Below are positions 9,267 through 16,767 of a DNA stretch of 64,000 bases, one piece after another. Location: the NCBI GenBank assembly GCA_022823225.1, contig JAJDXM010000026.1:1-64000 (forward strand), given 5' to 3'. Each line of letters begins with the position of its first letter. The stretch's first letter is position 1. Under the pieces are notes generated by a model that saw only the letters and a list, made by a program, of their open reading frames with translations, did no database searches and had not been told where the DNA came from. This stretch comes from Gemmatimonadota bacterium (GTDB taxonomy: Bacteria; Gemmatimonadota; Gemmatimonadetes; Longimicrobiales; Gaopeijiaceae). The position numbers and the translations under genes are program-made.

Positions 9267-10637
9267 TTACATGCCAGCCACATCCAGCATCTCCGCCACG
9301 CTGCACAGCTTGACCCGCGGCCTGCCCTGGTCCTTCCCGCGGGCGGTTTCGTGCGCGTCCAGGCGCATCCAGCCCTCCTCGTCGACCCACTCCACCCCCC
9401 GCGCCCGCAGCAGCGCGCCGACATCGGCCTTGTCTTCCCCGGGGTTCGGTCCCCCCCCGCCCCCCGCCACGAAGTCCTCGCGCATCAGCGCGACGGTCGC
9501 GGCGGCGTCAGCCTTGTTCGTGCCGATCACGCCCGATGGCCCGCGCTTGGCCCATCCGACCACGTATTCGCCCGGCACCACCTCACCCCCCGCCACCACC
9601 CGTCCCCCCTCGTTCGGCACGATCCCGCGCCCCTCGTCGAAGGGCACGCCCGGCACCGGCGCGCCCCGGTACCCCACCGAGCGCACCACCATCCCGCACG
9701 GAACGACCTCCGTCTCGCCGGTGCCCACTGCGCGCATGTAGCCGTCCTCCCGGGCGACCAGGCGGTTCCGCTCGATTCGCACCCCGGTGACCCGCCCACC
9801 CTCGCCCATGATCTCCACCGGCGAGACCAGGAAGCGGAACCGCACCACGCGGTCGCCCTCCCGGGGCGCGCGCTCGGCATATCCGCGCAAAGTCGCCATG
9901 TTGCGCGTCTTCACGGCGTCGTCCTCGATCGCGGCCTCGCTCGCCGCGTCCAGCTCGAGCTGGCTCGCGTCCGCCACCGCCGAGACCCCCTCCAGGCGCC
10001 CGAACTCACGCAGTTCGGGGTTGGTGAAGGACGCCTGCGCGGGGCCCCGCCGACCCAGGAGCGTGACCCGCCTCACCCGGCTCCGGCGCAGGTCGGCGAG
10101 CGCGTGGTCCGCGATGTCCGTCGTGGCCAGCCTGTCGCGCGACAGCACCAGGATCCGCGCCACGTCGATCGCGACGTTGCCGTTTCCGATCACCACCACG
10201 TCCTCGCAGCCAAGGTCGAATTCAGCGTCGCGGAAATCGGGGTGGGCGTTGTACCACGCCACGAAGTGGAATGCCGCGTGACTCCCCGCCAGATCCTCGC
10301 CGGGGATGCCCAGGCGGCGGTCGCTCTGCGCCCCCACCGCATAGACGATCTGGTCGTAGCGCGCCCGCAGCTGGTCCACGGTGATGTCCTCGCCGAGCGT
10401 GACGTTGCCGAAGTACCGCACCTCGTCGCGCGCGAGGATCTTTGCGAACACGCGCGCCACGGACTTGATCGCCTGGTGGTCGGGCGCCACCCCGTCGCGT
10501 ACGAGGCCGTAGGGCGCGGGCAAGCGGTTGATCAGATCGATCGCGACCGGATCTCCGCCTTTCAGGAGCGCCTCGGCCGCGAAGAAGCCTGCCGGTCCGG
10601 CGCCGACGATCGCGACGCGCGCAGCGCGAGTGGCCAT
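9267..10637 (-). CDS. FprA/adrenodoxin-reductase-type ferredoxin-NADP reductase
   Basis: A 456-residue FAD- and NADPH-dependent reductase that passes electrons between NADPH and ferredoxin. The N-terminal FAD site VAIVGAGPAGFFAAEAL (residues 8-24) and the following PAPYGLVRDGVAPDH are hallmarks of the adrenodoxin reductase/FprA family, as is the central dinucleotide fold VVVIGNGNVAIDVARIL near residue 150. The C-terminal GWAKRGPSGVIGTNKADA motif closes the FAD site. It lies tail-to-tail with feoB with only six bases between. It may feed reductant to iron-sulfur or heme enzymes, but no partner ferredoxin is encoded nearby. Confidence 0.92.
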   Translation of the reverse strand: MATRAARVAIVGAGPAGFFAAEALLKGGDPVAIDLINRLPAPYGLVRDGVAPDHQAIKSVARVFAKILARDEVRYFGNVTLGEDITVDQLRARYDQIVYAVGAQSDRRLGIPGEDLAGSHAAFHFVAWYNAHPDFRDAEFDLGCEDVVVIGNGNVAIDVARILVLSRDRLATTDIADHALADLRRSRVRRVTLLGRRGPAQASFTNPELREFGRLEGVSAVADASQLELDAASEAAIEDDAVKTRNMATLRGYAERAPREGDRVVRFRFLVSPVEIMGEGGRVTGVRIERNRLVAREDGYMRAVGTGETEVVPCGMVVRSVGYRGAPVPGVPFDEGRGIVPNEGGRVVAGGEVVPGEYVVGWAKRGPSGVIGTNKADAAATVALMREDFVAGGGGGPNPGEDKADVGALLRARGVEWVDEEGWMRLDAHETARGKDQGRPRVKLCSVAEMLDVAGM

Positions 10638-10740
10638 CAGGCCTGGGCTACCCGCCGCGACCGCCGCCGCTTCACGCGGTTGACCGTCCTAGCGTTCATG
10701 GGCGACTTTTCCGGGATCGAAATCAGGAACCGACCAGTGC

Positions 10741-11259
10741 ATGGAGTCCATCACACGAATGAAGATAATGGCGACTACAAGTGACAGGTCCCCGCCGCAT
10801 GCGGCGCCCGTGGCAATTGCCGCGCTCGCGCTCCTCATGGTCCTGACGGCCTGCGGCGGCGACTCGGCCGGCTCGTCCGGAGCTGCAAGCGAGGCCTCCA
10901 CGGAAGAGGTTGCCGAAGCCGCGCCCGTGGAGTTCACCGTCGACCTGGCGCAGTTGCCCGAAGGCGTCACGGTGGAGATGGTCATGGAAGGCCGGGAACT
11001 CTTCAACGGCGGCGGAATCTGCTACACCTGCCACACCGTGGCGGCGACCGGTGGCCCGCTCGCCCCCGACCTGACCGACGACGTCTGGCTGAACGTGGAC
11101 GGCGAGTACGAATCGATCATCGAGTTGATCAAGACCGGCGTGGCCCAGCCGGTGGAGCACGCGGGCGCCATGCTCCCGCGCGCCGGCATGCCGCTGACCG
11201 ACGAACAGGTGGAAAAGCTCGCCGCATACAGCTACATGCTCAGCCGGACTTCGGGCTAA
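10741..11259 (+). CDS. Mono-heme c-type cytochrome lipoprotein
   Basis: A 172-residue exported cytochrome. A signal peptide ends at the lipobox LTACGG, followed by a Ser/Ala/Glu-rich linker and a class I cytochrome c domain with heme site CYTCH and a distal methionine probably in GAMLPRAGMP. The protein is probably attached to the periplasmic face of the inner membrane or to the outer membrane and shuttles electrons. The start is uncertain: ATG at 10741 has a distant AGGAA, while ATGs at 10759 and 10768 are alternatives. The 3' end overlaps the convergent radical SAM gene by 20 bp. Confidence 0.85.
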   Translation: MESITRMKIMATTSDRSPPHAAPVAIAALALLMVLTACGGDSAGSSGAASEASTEEVAEAAPVEFTVDLAQLPEGVTVEMVMEGRELFNGGGICYTCHTVAATGGPLAPDLTDDVWLNVDGEYESIIELIKTGVAQPVEHAGAMLPRAGMPLTDEQVEKLAAYSYMLSRTSG

Positions 11260-12331
11260 CTCTGTCCACGGACTGGAACAGATCGCCCTGCAACCCTCCG
11301 CCGCGTCGAAACGCCTCGGTTGAGAGCGGCTCAGGCCGCCGGTCCAGCCCGACCTTCCGCGCACACGCCCGGAACAGCGCCGCGATCTGGGCGGCGTACT
11401 CCCCTTCGCCCCGAAAGCGGCCGTGGAATGACGGGTCGTTGAGCCGGCCGCCGCGTGCCTCCCGGATCCGCGCGAGGACCTTCTCCTTGCGGTCGGGGAA
11501 GTGCACCTCCAGCCAGTTGACGAAATGGTCGGCCACCGGCCCCGGCAGCCGCAGAAGCATGAAAGAGGCGTGGCGCGCACCCGCGTCGGCGGCGGCGTTG
11601 AGGATCGCGGGGATCTCCTCGTCGTTCAGCGCGGGGATCACCGGCGCAACGAACACGCCGACCGGAACCCCCGCCTCGGACAGCCTCCGCACCGGGTCCA
11701 GGCGCCGGGCCGGAATGGAAGTTCGCGGCTCCATCACGCGGCGCAGTCCGTTGCGGAGCGTGGTCACCGAGACGGTGACGTGCGCGCACCCGTGGACGGC
11801 CATCTCGCGCAGGATGTCGATGTCCCGGGTGACGAGGTGGTTCTTGGTGACGATCGTGACCGGATTCATGAAGTCGCGCAGCACTCCGAGGCAGCGGCGC
11901 GTGATCTCCAGGCGGCGCTCGATGGGCTGGTAGGCGTCGGTGACCCCCGAGATGGCCAGCACCCTCGGCTCCCACGAGGGTCTCGAGAGCGCCGCCCTCA
12001 GCAGTTCCGGCGCGCGCCGCTTCACCAGGATCCTGCGCTCGAAGTCCAGCCCGGAGGAGAAACCCAGGTATTCGTGAGTGGGACGGGCGTAGCAATAGAC
12101 GCAGCCATGCTCGCAGCCGCGGTACGGGTTCAGCGAGGCATCGAAGCCGAGGTCCGGACTCCGGTTCTTCGCCACGATCGAACGGCTGGCGTCCGCAATG
12201 AACTCGGTCCGGGGCTTTTCGTCGCCCCGGTGGCCCGGTTCCATTTCGACGCTGACCGTTTCGAAACGGTTCGGAGGGTCGTAAGGTACTCCACGGCCCT
12301 TCAGCGGGTCGTGCAAGGGAAGGCTGCGCAT
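11240..12331 (-). CDS. Radical SAM protein, PA0069/SPL-like family
   Basis: A 363-residue radical SAM protein. The 4Fe-4S cluster site is CEHGCVYCYAR (CxxxCxYC with the typical aromatic), preceded by SLNPYRGCEHG, which is diagnostic of the PA0069-like group distantly related to spore photoproduct lyase. Other family features are SGVTDAYQPIERR and VTIVTKNHLVTRDIDIL. The biochemical function of this family is not established, so none is assigned. It overlaps the convergent cytochrome gene by 20 bp and is divergent from sufE with about 50 nt between the start codons. Confidence 0.88.
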   Translation of the reverse strand: MRSLPLHDPLKGRGVPYDPPNRFETVSVEMEPGHRGDEKPRTEFIADASRSIVAKNRSPDLGFDASLNPYRGCEHGCVYCYARPTHEYLGFSSGLDFERRILVKRRAPELLRAALSRPSWEPRVLAISGVTDAYQPIERRLEITRRCLGVLRDFMNPVTIVTKNHLVTRDIDILREMAVHGCAHVTVSVTTLRNGLRRVMEPRTSIPARRLDPVRRLSEAGVPVGVFVAPVIPALNDEEIPAILNAAADAGARHASFMLLRLPGPVADHFVNWLEVHFPDRKEKVLARIREARGGRLNDPSFHGRFRGEGEYAAQIAALFRACARKVGLDRRPEPLSTEAFRRGGGLQGDLFQSVDRVSPKSG

Positions 12332-12381
12332 TCCCCAACTTCGGTATTTGTTCGGATTCGCGCAAGAGGACGCGCAACCAG

Positions 12382-12792
12382 GTGACGATCGAACAGCTGG
12401 AAAAGAGGCTCAACGCGCTGGCGGACCGGACGCTCCGCTACCACTACATCATTCAGCTCGGCCGGCGCCTGCCGCCCATGGATCCCGCGCTGAAGACCGA
12501 GGAGACGCAGGTCCGCGGCTGCATGAGCCCCGCCTGGCTGGCCGGATGGCTGGAAGACGGGGAACCTCCCACGCTCCGCTTCGTGGGCGACTCGGAGTCC
12601 ATCATCGTGAAGGGACTCTTCGCGATTCTCGCCGAGGTCTACAACGGTCAGTCGCCCGACAAGGCGCTGGCGGTGGACCTGTCGGACATCTTCGAGCGGC
12701 TGAAACTGGGGGAGGCGCTCAGCCCGAACCGTCGCAACGGCTTCTACTCGATGGTGGAGAAAATCCGGCGCGTAGCGGCTTCGCTGGCGTAG
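12382..12792 (+). CDS. sufE: SufE-family cysteine desulfurase activator
   Basis: A 136-residue protein of normal SufE length. It accepts sulfur from a SufS-type cysteine desulfurase and passes it to Fe-S cluster assembly. The acceptor cysteine is Cys47 in TQVRGCMSPAWL, which corresponds to the V-x-G-C-x-S-x-V-W-L motif of the family. The C-terminal half matches the family, with an LSPNRRNGFYSMVEKIR-like segment. The GTG start at 12382 follows an AAGAGGA sequence. No sufS or sufBCD genes are present nearby, so it acts with genes encoded elsewhere. Confidence 0.9.
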   Translation: MTIEQLEKRLNALADRTLRYHYIIQLGRRLPPMDPALKTEETQVRGCMSPAWLAGWLEDGEPPTLRFVGDSESIIVKGLFAILAEVYNGQSPDKALAVDLSDIFERLKLGEALSPNRRNGFYSMVEKIRRVAASLA

Positions 12793-12805
12793 CCCGGCCC
12801 CGGGC

Positions 12806-13246
12806 TCAGACCGCCTCGATCTCGTATCCGACCCGCCAGTTGGACATGTTCTCCGGGTCGTCCGAGCCCTCGTCCCCCGGCTGAATCATCCGCAGGTAGT
12901 CCGTGATCGGGCCGCTGAAGGTGCGGTGGTAGAACTCCAGCTCGTCGTTGGCCGACAGCTGGTCCAGCTCTTCGCCCCGGAGCTGGATTTCGAGGTGGTC
13001 GGACACCTCGCCCTCGAAGAGCACCTTGTCGAGGTCGTTGAGCCTGTTCCAGCGCGGATGGTCCGATATCGGGTAGTGGCCCTTGCGGGGCATGCGGGTC
13101 TCCTGAACCTTGCCGCCCGCGTTGTCGGTCCAGACCTTCGCCCAGAACACGAACTCGCCCTTGTCCTTGAAGAACGGCTCCAGGTCGTCGAGGATCTGCA
13201 ACCAGCGCAGTGTGACCCTGATCCGTGTTCCGCCCTGTCCAGTCAT
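12806..13246 (-). CDS. Conserved hypothetical protein, soluble
   Basis: A 146-residue acidic protein with no signal peptide or membrane helix. The N-terminus reads RIRVTLRWLQILDD and the middle carries short beta-like segments such as EFVFWAKVWTDN and EIQLRGEELDQL. The function is not recognised. An excellent ribosome-binding site (taaggag, 8 nt before the ATG) supports the start. It is the last gene of a minus-strand run beginning with plsC and lies tail-to-tail with sufE, 13 nt apart. Confidence 0.6.
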   Translation of the reverse strand: MTGQGGTRIRVTLRWLQILDDLEPFFKDKGEFVFWAKVWTDNAGGKVQETRMPRKGHYPISDHPRWNRLNDLDKVLFEGEVSDHLEIQLRGEELDQLSANDELEFYHRTFSGPITDYLRMIQPGDEGSDDPENMSNWRVGYEIEAV

Positions 13247-13270
13247 TCACTCAGCTCCTTAGACGTTGCG

Positions 13271-13287
13271 CCCCCGGTGGCCGGGGG
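13271..13287. terminator. Perfect GC hairpin, possible terminator
   Basis: A 7-bp perfect stem (CCCCCGG/CCGGGGG) with a 3-nt loop lies between two minus-strand genes, 24 nt after the stop codon at 13311. There is no T tract, so it may be an attenuating hairpin or a Rho-assisted stop, not a classical terminator. Confidence 0.35.
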
Positions 13288-13310
13288 ATCCGATGCGCCG
13301 CAAAGTACCG

Positions 13311-14156
13311 TCAACGGGCATCGCTGTCCAGTGTGCCGCTGGCGCTGCCGTCCCTGTAGAGGAGAACGAAGAGACTGTCGCCGTAATCATCCTCGACGGC
13401 CAGGACCGAGAGCCGGCTGTTTCCGGCGATCAGCGAAATGTGACCGTCGCGACGCGGCTCCGACTCGTCGCCCGTGGCCCTGTTGGTGGTAAAGGAGGTG
13501 ACACCGAGCAGGTCGACCCCCTCGTCGTCGTACCACTCGAGCACCTCGGTCGCGCCTGCATCGGCGATGAACACCGCGCCCCCGAGCACGAAGTCCTCCA
13601 GATCGAAGTGGAAGGCCGCGTCACGCCGGGCACCGGGGAAGATCCTGGCCCATTCGGGCAGTCCGTCGTCCGCACCGGCCACCTCGCCGGCCTCCCTACC
13701 CACGTCCGCGAAACGGATCTCGCCGCGCTCCATCCGGTCCAGAGTCTCCGCAACCGAGACGAAGTCCATTTCCAGCCGCGGCGTCCCTCCCGGCAGATCG
13801 ATCCGGAACGCCACGCCGGAACCCTCCTCGCCCGCCGCGACGCCGATGCCGTCCTCCATCGCCACCATCGCGTTCAGAACTGCGACGACGGCCGTGCTCA
13901 GGTCCGATCTGATTGCACCGGCTGTCGTGACCCTCGCCACCTCCATCTCGGCTTCCACCATCTCGCCGACCTCTCCCACCACCTCCATGATCTCCGGGAA
14001 TTCTTCCGCGATCCTGCCGGCGGCCCAGATTCCGACCCCGATCAGCGCCAGCACCATTGTTACGACCACGCCGCCGCCAATTAGCAGCACCTTCGCCAAA
14101 GTGGACATGCCCTTGCGCTCAGGCGCACCCTGTTGATCGGAACCGTCCGGCATCAT
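13311..14156 (-). CDS. Single-pass membrane protein with C-terminal YPGA/WY domain
   Basis: A 281-residue protein. After a polar N-terminus (about 20 residues) there is one membrane helix, about 22-44 (VLLIGGGVVVTMVLALIGVG). An acidic, Glu/Val-rich helical segment follows. The last 110 residues match the C-terminal domain of the lipoprotein at 15837-16658: LPEWARIFPGA, a GGAVFIADAG-like strand and EVLEWYDDEG. This pattern recalls a widespread lipoprotein module of the form LP-x-PxPxGA ... GxxxF ... WYxxxL. The function is unknown. The start is one of two adjacent ATGs (14156 or 14153) behind AAGGAGAG. Confidence 0.6.
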   Translation of the reverse strand: MMPDGSDQQGAPERKGMSTLAKVLLIGGGVVVTMVLALIGVGIWAAGRIAEEFPEIMEVVGEVGEMVEAEMEVARVTTAGAIRSDLSTAVVAVLNAMVAMEDGIGVAAGEEGSGVAFRIDLPGGTPRLEMDFVSVAETLDRMERGEIRFADVGREAGEVAGADDGLPEWARIFPGARRDAAFHFDLEDFVLGGAVFIADAGATEVLEWYDDEGVDLLGVTSFTTNRATGDESEPRRDGHISLIAGNSRLSVLAVEDDYGDSLFVLLYRDGSASGTLDSDAR

Positions 14157-14231
14157 TCTCTCCTTTTCGCACTTGTGCGTTCCGGAGCCGCGATGATAGA
14201 TGCGCGGCACGCACCTGGCAAGCGGCCGAGG

Positions 14232-14813
14232 CTATCGTCTGCCCCATTCATCGATGAAGGTTTCGCTCTCCACCCCGAGACCGTCGGCGACCCGGGTGAT
14301 GTAGTTGAAGAAGGCGGCCACCTGCGTCGCGTCGTGGATGGCGCGGTCGTCCAGACCGGCTCTGCGAAGCGCCTCGAGGTCCCGGGGCTTCATCTCCTCT
14401 TCCTTACGCGTCAGCTTGACGGAATGTTCGCAGATCGCCCTGTCCGAGGGCGAAAGCGCCGCCTTCCGCCAGTCGGCGACGACCTGGTGGACGAAGGCGT
14501 CGCCGGCCTCCTCGTCCATCCCGGCTTTCCTGACCTCTTCCCGGAGGTCGTGCGCGTGCGCCCGGGTTCAGTAGAAGCAGTCCAGTTCGGCCGATACGAC
14601 CGTGGCGATCAACTCCCGCTGCACCCGCGACAGCGGCGAGGGCCCGAACATGATGGCGATGTACTGTTCCATCGTGGCCTTGAGGACCGGCGCGTTGAGG
14701 CTCATCACCTGAACGATGTTCCACACGCGGCCCGAGCGCTTCACCGAGGCCTCAAGTTCACGGCGCAGGAGCCCTGTCGACTTCTCAAGCGGTATCTCGC
14801 TGATCCAGGCCAC
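14232..14813 (-). CDS. AhpD-like peroxidase-related selenoprotein (Sec82, CxxU)
   Basis: A 193-residue protein of the carboxymuconolactone decarboxylase/AhpD superfamily (peroxidase-related group), interrupted in frame by one TGA at 14568-14570. The frame is open on both sides and the two halves join into a family-length protein. The TGA replaces the second cysteine of the redox motif: residues 79-86 read C-F-Y-U-T-R-A-H, matching the family CxxCxxxH. A hairpin fitting bacterial SECIS rules lies just after it (14532-14549). The likely role is reduction of peroxides or another thiol-dependent redox reaction in the cytoplasm. GTG at 14813 is the best start (GAGGAG 8 nt upstream). It lies 41 nt after plsC on the same strand. 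A second UGA selenoprotein at 36049 supports selenocysteine use. Confidence 0.82.
14532..14549 (-). promoter_or_regulatory. Candidate bacterial SECIS hairpin of the AhpD-like gene
   Basis: In the mRNA a perfect 6-bp stem GACCUC/GAGGUC encloses the loop CGGGAA. The loop begins 24 nt after the UGA and has a G within its first two bases. Those features fit published rules for bacterial SECIS elements (short distance from UGA, G early in the apical loop). The hairpin would be read by SelB to insert selenocysteine. Confidence 0.6.
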
Positions 14814-14854
14814 TACTCGCTCCTCTGCGTGATGAAATCCGGCACGGCCTTCCC

Positions 14855-15664
14855 TCACCCTGCCACGGGTTCGAAATCTTGCAGCATTGCCGTGCGGAGC
14901 GCGACTGCCAGTGCCTTCCGGTCCCGCGACCGTAGCGGCGCATCCCCGAAGCGCACCGTGCATTCGATCCGCCTGAGGGCCAGGAGCCCGGCGCAGTGCC
15001 TGGGAAACGGCACGTCGTTCCACCAGCAGACCCGGTCACGGGCGGATGGCGACCCCTTGGGCGTGCGGTACGACACGGTCAGCCGGTGCACCGGGGATTC
15101 CCTCTTCGCGGCGGTCGCCAGAAGGGACGGCTTGAAGGGCAGCATCGAGGAGCCGTCGCTGGTGGTCGCTTCGGGGAAGAGCACCACGCCGTCGCCGCGC
15201 CCGAGCGCACGCTCGATCCCGGCCAGCGCGCCGACCACGTCCCGCCGCTTCGAGCGGTCGATGTAGACGGTGCCGCCGATCGCCGACGCAAGGCCCCAGT
15301 AGGGCCAGCGTCGCAGTCCCGCCCCGGCCACGAACACGACCGGCAGCAGCGACGACAGCACCAGGATGTCCAGGTAGCTCACGTGATTGGATACGATCAG
15401 GGCGCCGTTGGGCGGGGGCGTCCCCAGCGCGCAGACCCGGACCCCGATCACGCGGACGGCAACGCATCCCCACAGCCGCGAGTACCACCTCCGGATCCGT
15501 GCCCTGCCGGCCGGGCCGGAGCGCCGCCGCAGAAGTGAGGGCAGCCACGAGATCCCGAGCAGCATGATGAGCAGCGTGGTCCAGACACCGATGGCCGCCG
15601 CCTTGAGAGCCGCGCGAATCCGGTCGCGGGCTCCGAGGTGCAGCGGGGAAGGGGTTCCGGTCAC
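14855..15664 (-). CDS. 1-acyl-sn-glycerol-3-phosphate acyltransferase (PlsC-like)
   Basis: A 269-residue membrane-associated acyltransferase of the lysophosphatidate acyltransferase family. The catalytic NHxxxxD motif is NHVSYLD, and the substrate-binding block is FPEATTSDG, a variant of FPEGTRS in which Gly is Ala and Arg is Thr. An N-terminal hydrophobic segment (about 15-40, AAIGVWTTLLIMLLGISWLP) anchors it. The reaction expected is acylation of lysophosphatidate or a related lysolipid. The GTG at 15664 is a plausible start but has no clear ribosome-binding site; the reading frame continues further upstream. It leads the run plsC, AhpD-like selenoprotein, membrane protein. Confidence 0.82.
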   Translation of the reverse strand: MTGTPSPLHLGARDRIRAALKAAAIGVWTTLLIMLLGISWLPSLLRRRSGPAGRARIRRWYSRLWGCVAVRVIGVRVCALGTPPPNGALIVSNHVSYLDILVLSSLLPVVFVAGAGLRRWPYWGLASAIGGTVYIDRSKRRDVVGALAGIERALGRGDGVVLFPEATTSDGSSMLPFKPSLLATAAKRESPVHRLTVSYRTPKGSPSARDRVCWWNDVPFPRHCAGLLALRRIECTVRFGDAPLRSRDRKALAVALRTAMLQDFEPVAG

Positions 15665-15836
15665 TGTTTGGCGCGGGCTCCGGGGGTGGGCGATTTCCGG
15701 GCTGGCGATCGCCGGGCAGGTCAATGTATCCGGGGCGCGGCCGGCGGTGAAACCCCGGCGCCCGGAATCCGTAGGGCAGGTGCGGGCGGCGGCTTCGCCG
15801 CGTCGAAACCGGTTTACCAAAGAACGGAGAAGAAAG

Positions 15837-16658
15837 ATGTCGCATTCGTACCGGAAACCAGCCCCGAGCGGCAAAACCGCCATTGTGCTCCTTGCCATCC
15901 TGGCTTCGGCCGCCACGCTGGCGTGCGACGAACTGGCGCAGGAGCTGGACGGGATCGCCGCGCCGAACTTCGGCGATGACCCCGGGCAGGTCTTCGAGGG
16001 CATGGCCGAGAACGTCTTCGGCGACGTGAAGGTCGAGCCCATGGAGGAGGAGGGCCATCTTGCGCTCAGGCTCGGAGAGGACGGGGAGCGGGTCGAGGTC
16101 GACTTCTCGGACCTGGAGGATTGGGTCGACCAGGGCGTCTCGGTGCTCCGGGAGAGCATGAGCGGCGGTATCCAGTTTGACGGCGAGACCGGCGACGAGG
16201 GCTTCCGCGTGCGGCTGCGCTCACCCGATGGCTCGGCGGTGCTGGAGGCGAAGATCGACGATGAGGGTGGCCTGCTCAGGATCTCCGACGAAGCGCGCGA
16301 GGCGTTCCTGGGTGTTGGCGAGGAGGCCGTTCGCCTGCCCCGCTGGGTGCCGGTGTATCCCCGCGCCGAGGTGCACAAGAAGCTCTTTTCGTACAACACG
16401 GGAGACGTGGCCAGCGGCGGCATCGTCCTGTCGTCCGAGGATGCCGGCGAGGAGATCCGTGAGTGGTATGAGGAGCAGCTCGGCGAGGGCAGCGCGGTCA
16501 AGGTGTCGACGGCTTCCTCGCGCGGGAACGGTGAGCGCTACCGCGCCAGGATCGTGGGCGACGATGGCGAAGACGGGGGCAGCAGGATCTCGATCGTGGT
16601 CTCGCAGGACGGCGACGAAAACGCGCTGATCATGGTAGTCTACAAGGCGGCCGAGTAG
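15837..16658 (+). CDS. Exported protein with YPRA/WY domain, paralogue of 13311-14156
   Basis: A 273-residue exported protein. The N-terminus has a hydrophobic stretch ending TLACDELAQ, a weak lipobox with Cys at about residue 31. The middle is acidic with beta-rich segments (HLALRLGEDGERVEVDFSDL). The C-terminal ~110 residues contain LPRWVPVYPRAEV, GGIVLSSEDAGEEI and WYEEQL, aligning with the membrane protein at 13311-14156 on the other strand. The function is unknown. The ATG at 15837 follows GGAGAAGAAAG. Confidence 0.6.
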   Translation: MSHSYRKPAPSGKTAIVLLAILASAATLACDELAQELDGIAAPNFGDDPGQVFEGMAENVFGDVKVEPMEEEGHLALRLGEDGERVEVDFSDLEDWVDQGVSVLRESMSGGIQFDGETGDEGFRVRLRSPDGSAVLEAKIDDEGGLLRISDEAREAFLGVGEEAVRLPRWVPVYPRAEVHKKLFSYNTGDVASGGIVLSSEDAGEEIREWYEEQLGEGSAVKVSTASSRGNGERYRARIVGDDGEDGGSRISIVVSQDGDENALIMVVYKAAE

Positions 16659-16767
16659 CCGTCGGCGGCTCGGGCCGCCGCCGGTGTTGTTGCCGGCAGC
16701 CCGTGGCGGAGCCCCCGGACCGGCATCCGGTGCGGCGGTTCCCGCCACGGGCTGCTATACTTGGCAC

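Noticed and set aside
12348-12884. Alternative 178-codon frame over sufE
   Set aside because: It is a shadow of sufE, whose product has the conserved Cys47 motif.
14568-14570. AhpD-like gene treated as a pseudogene or two separate ORFs
   Set aside because: Only one stop interrupts it, it is TGA, it lies at the redox cysteine, and a SECIS-like hairpin follows. Recoding explains this better than decay.
15665-15836. Riboswitch or additional gene between plsC and the exported protein
   Set aside because: The gap is only 172 bp, has no recognisable aptamer or start with ribosome-binding site other than that of the downstream gene; it is probably a divergent promoter region.
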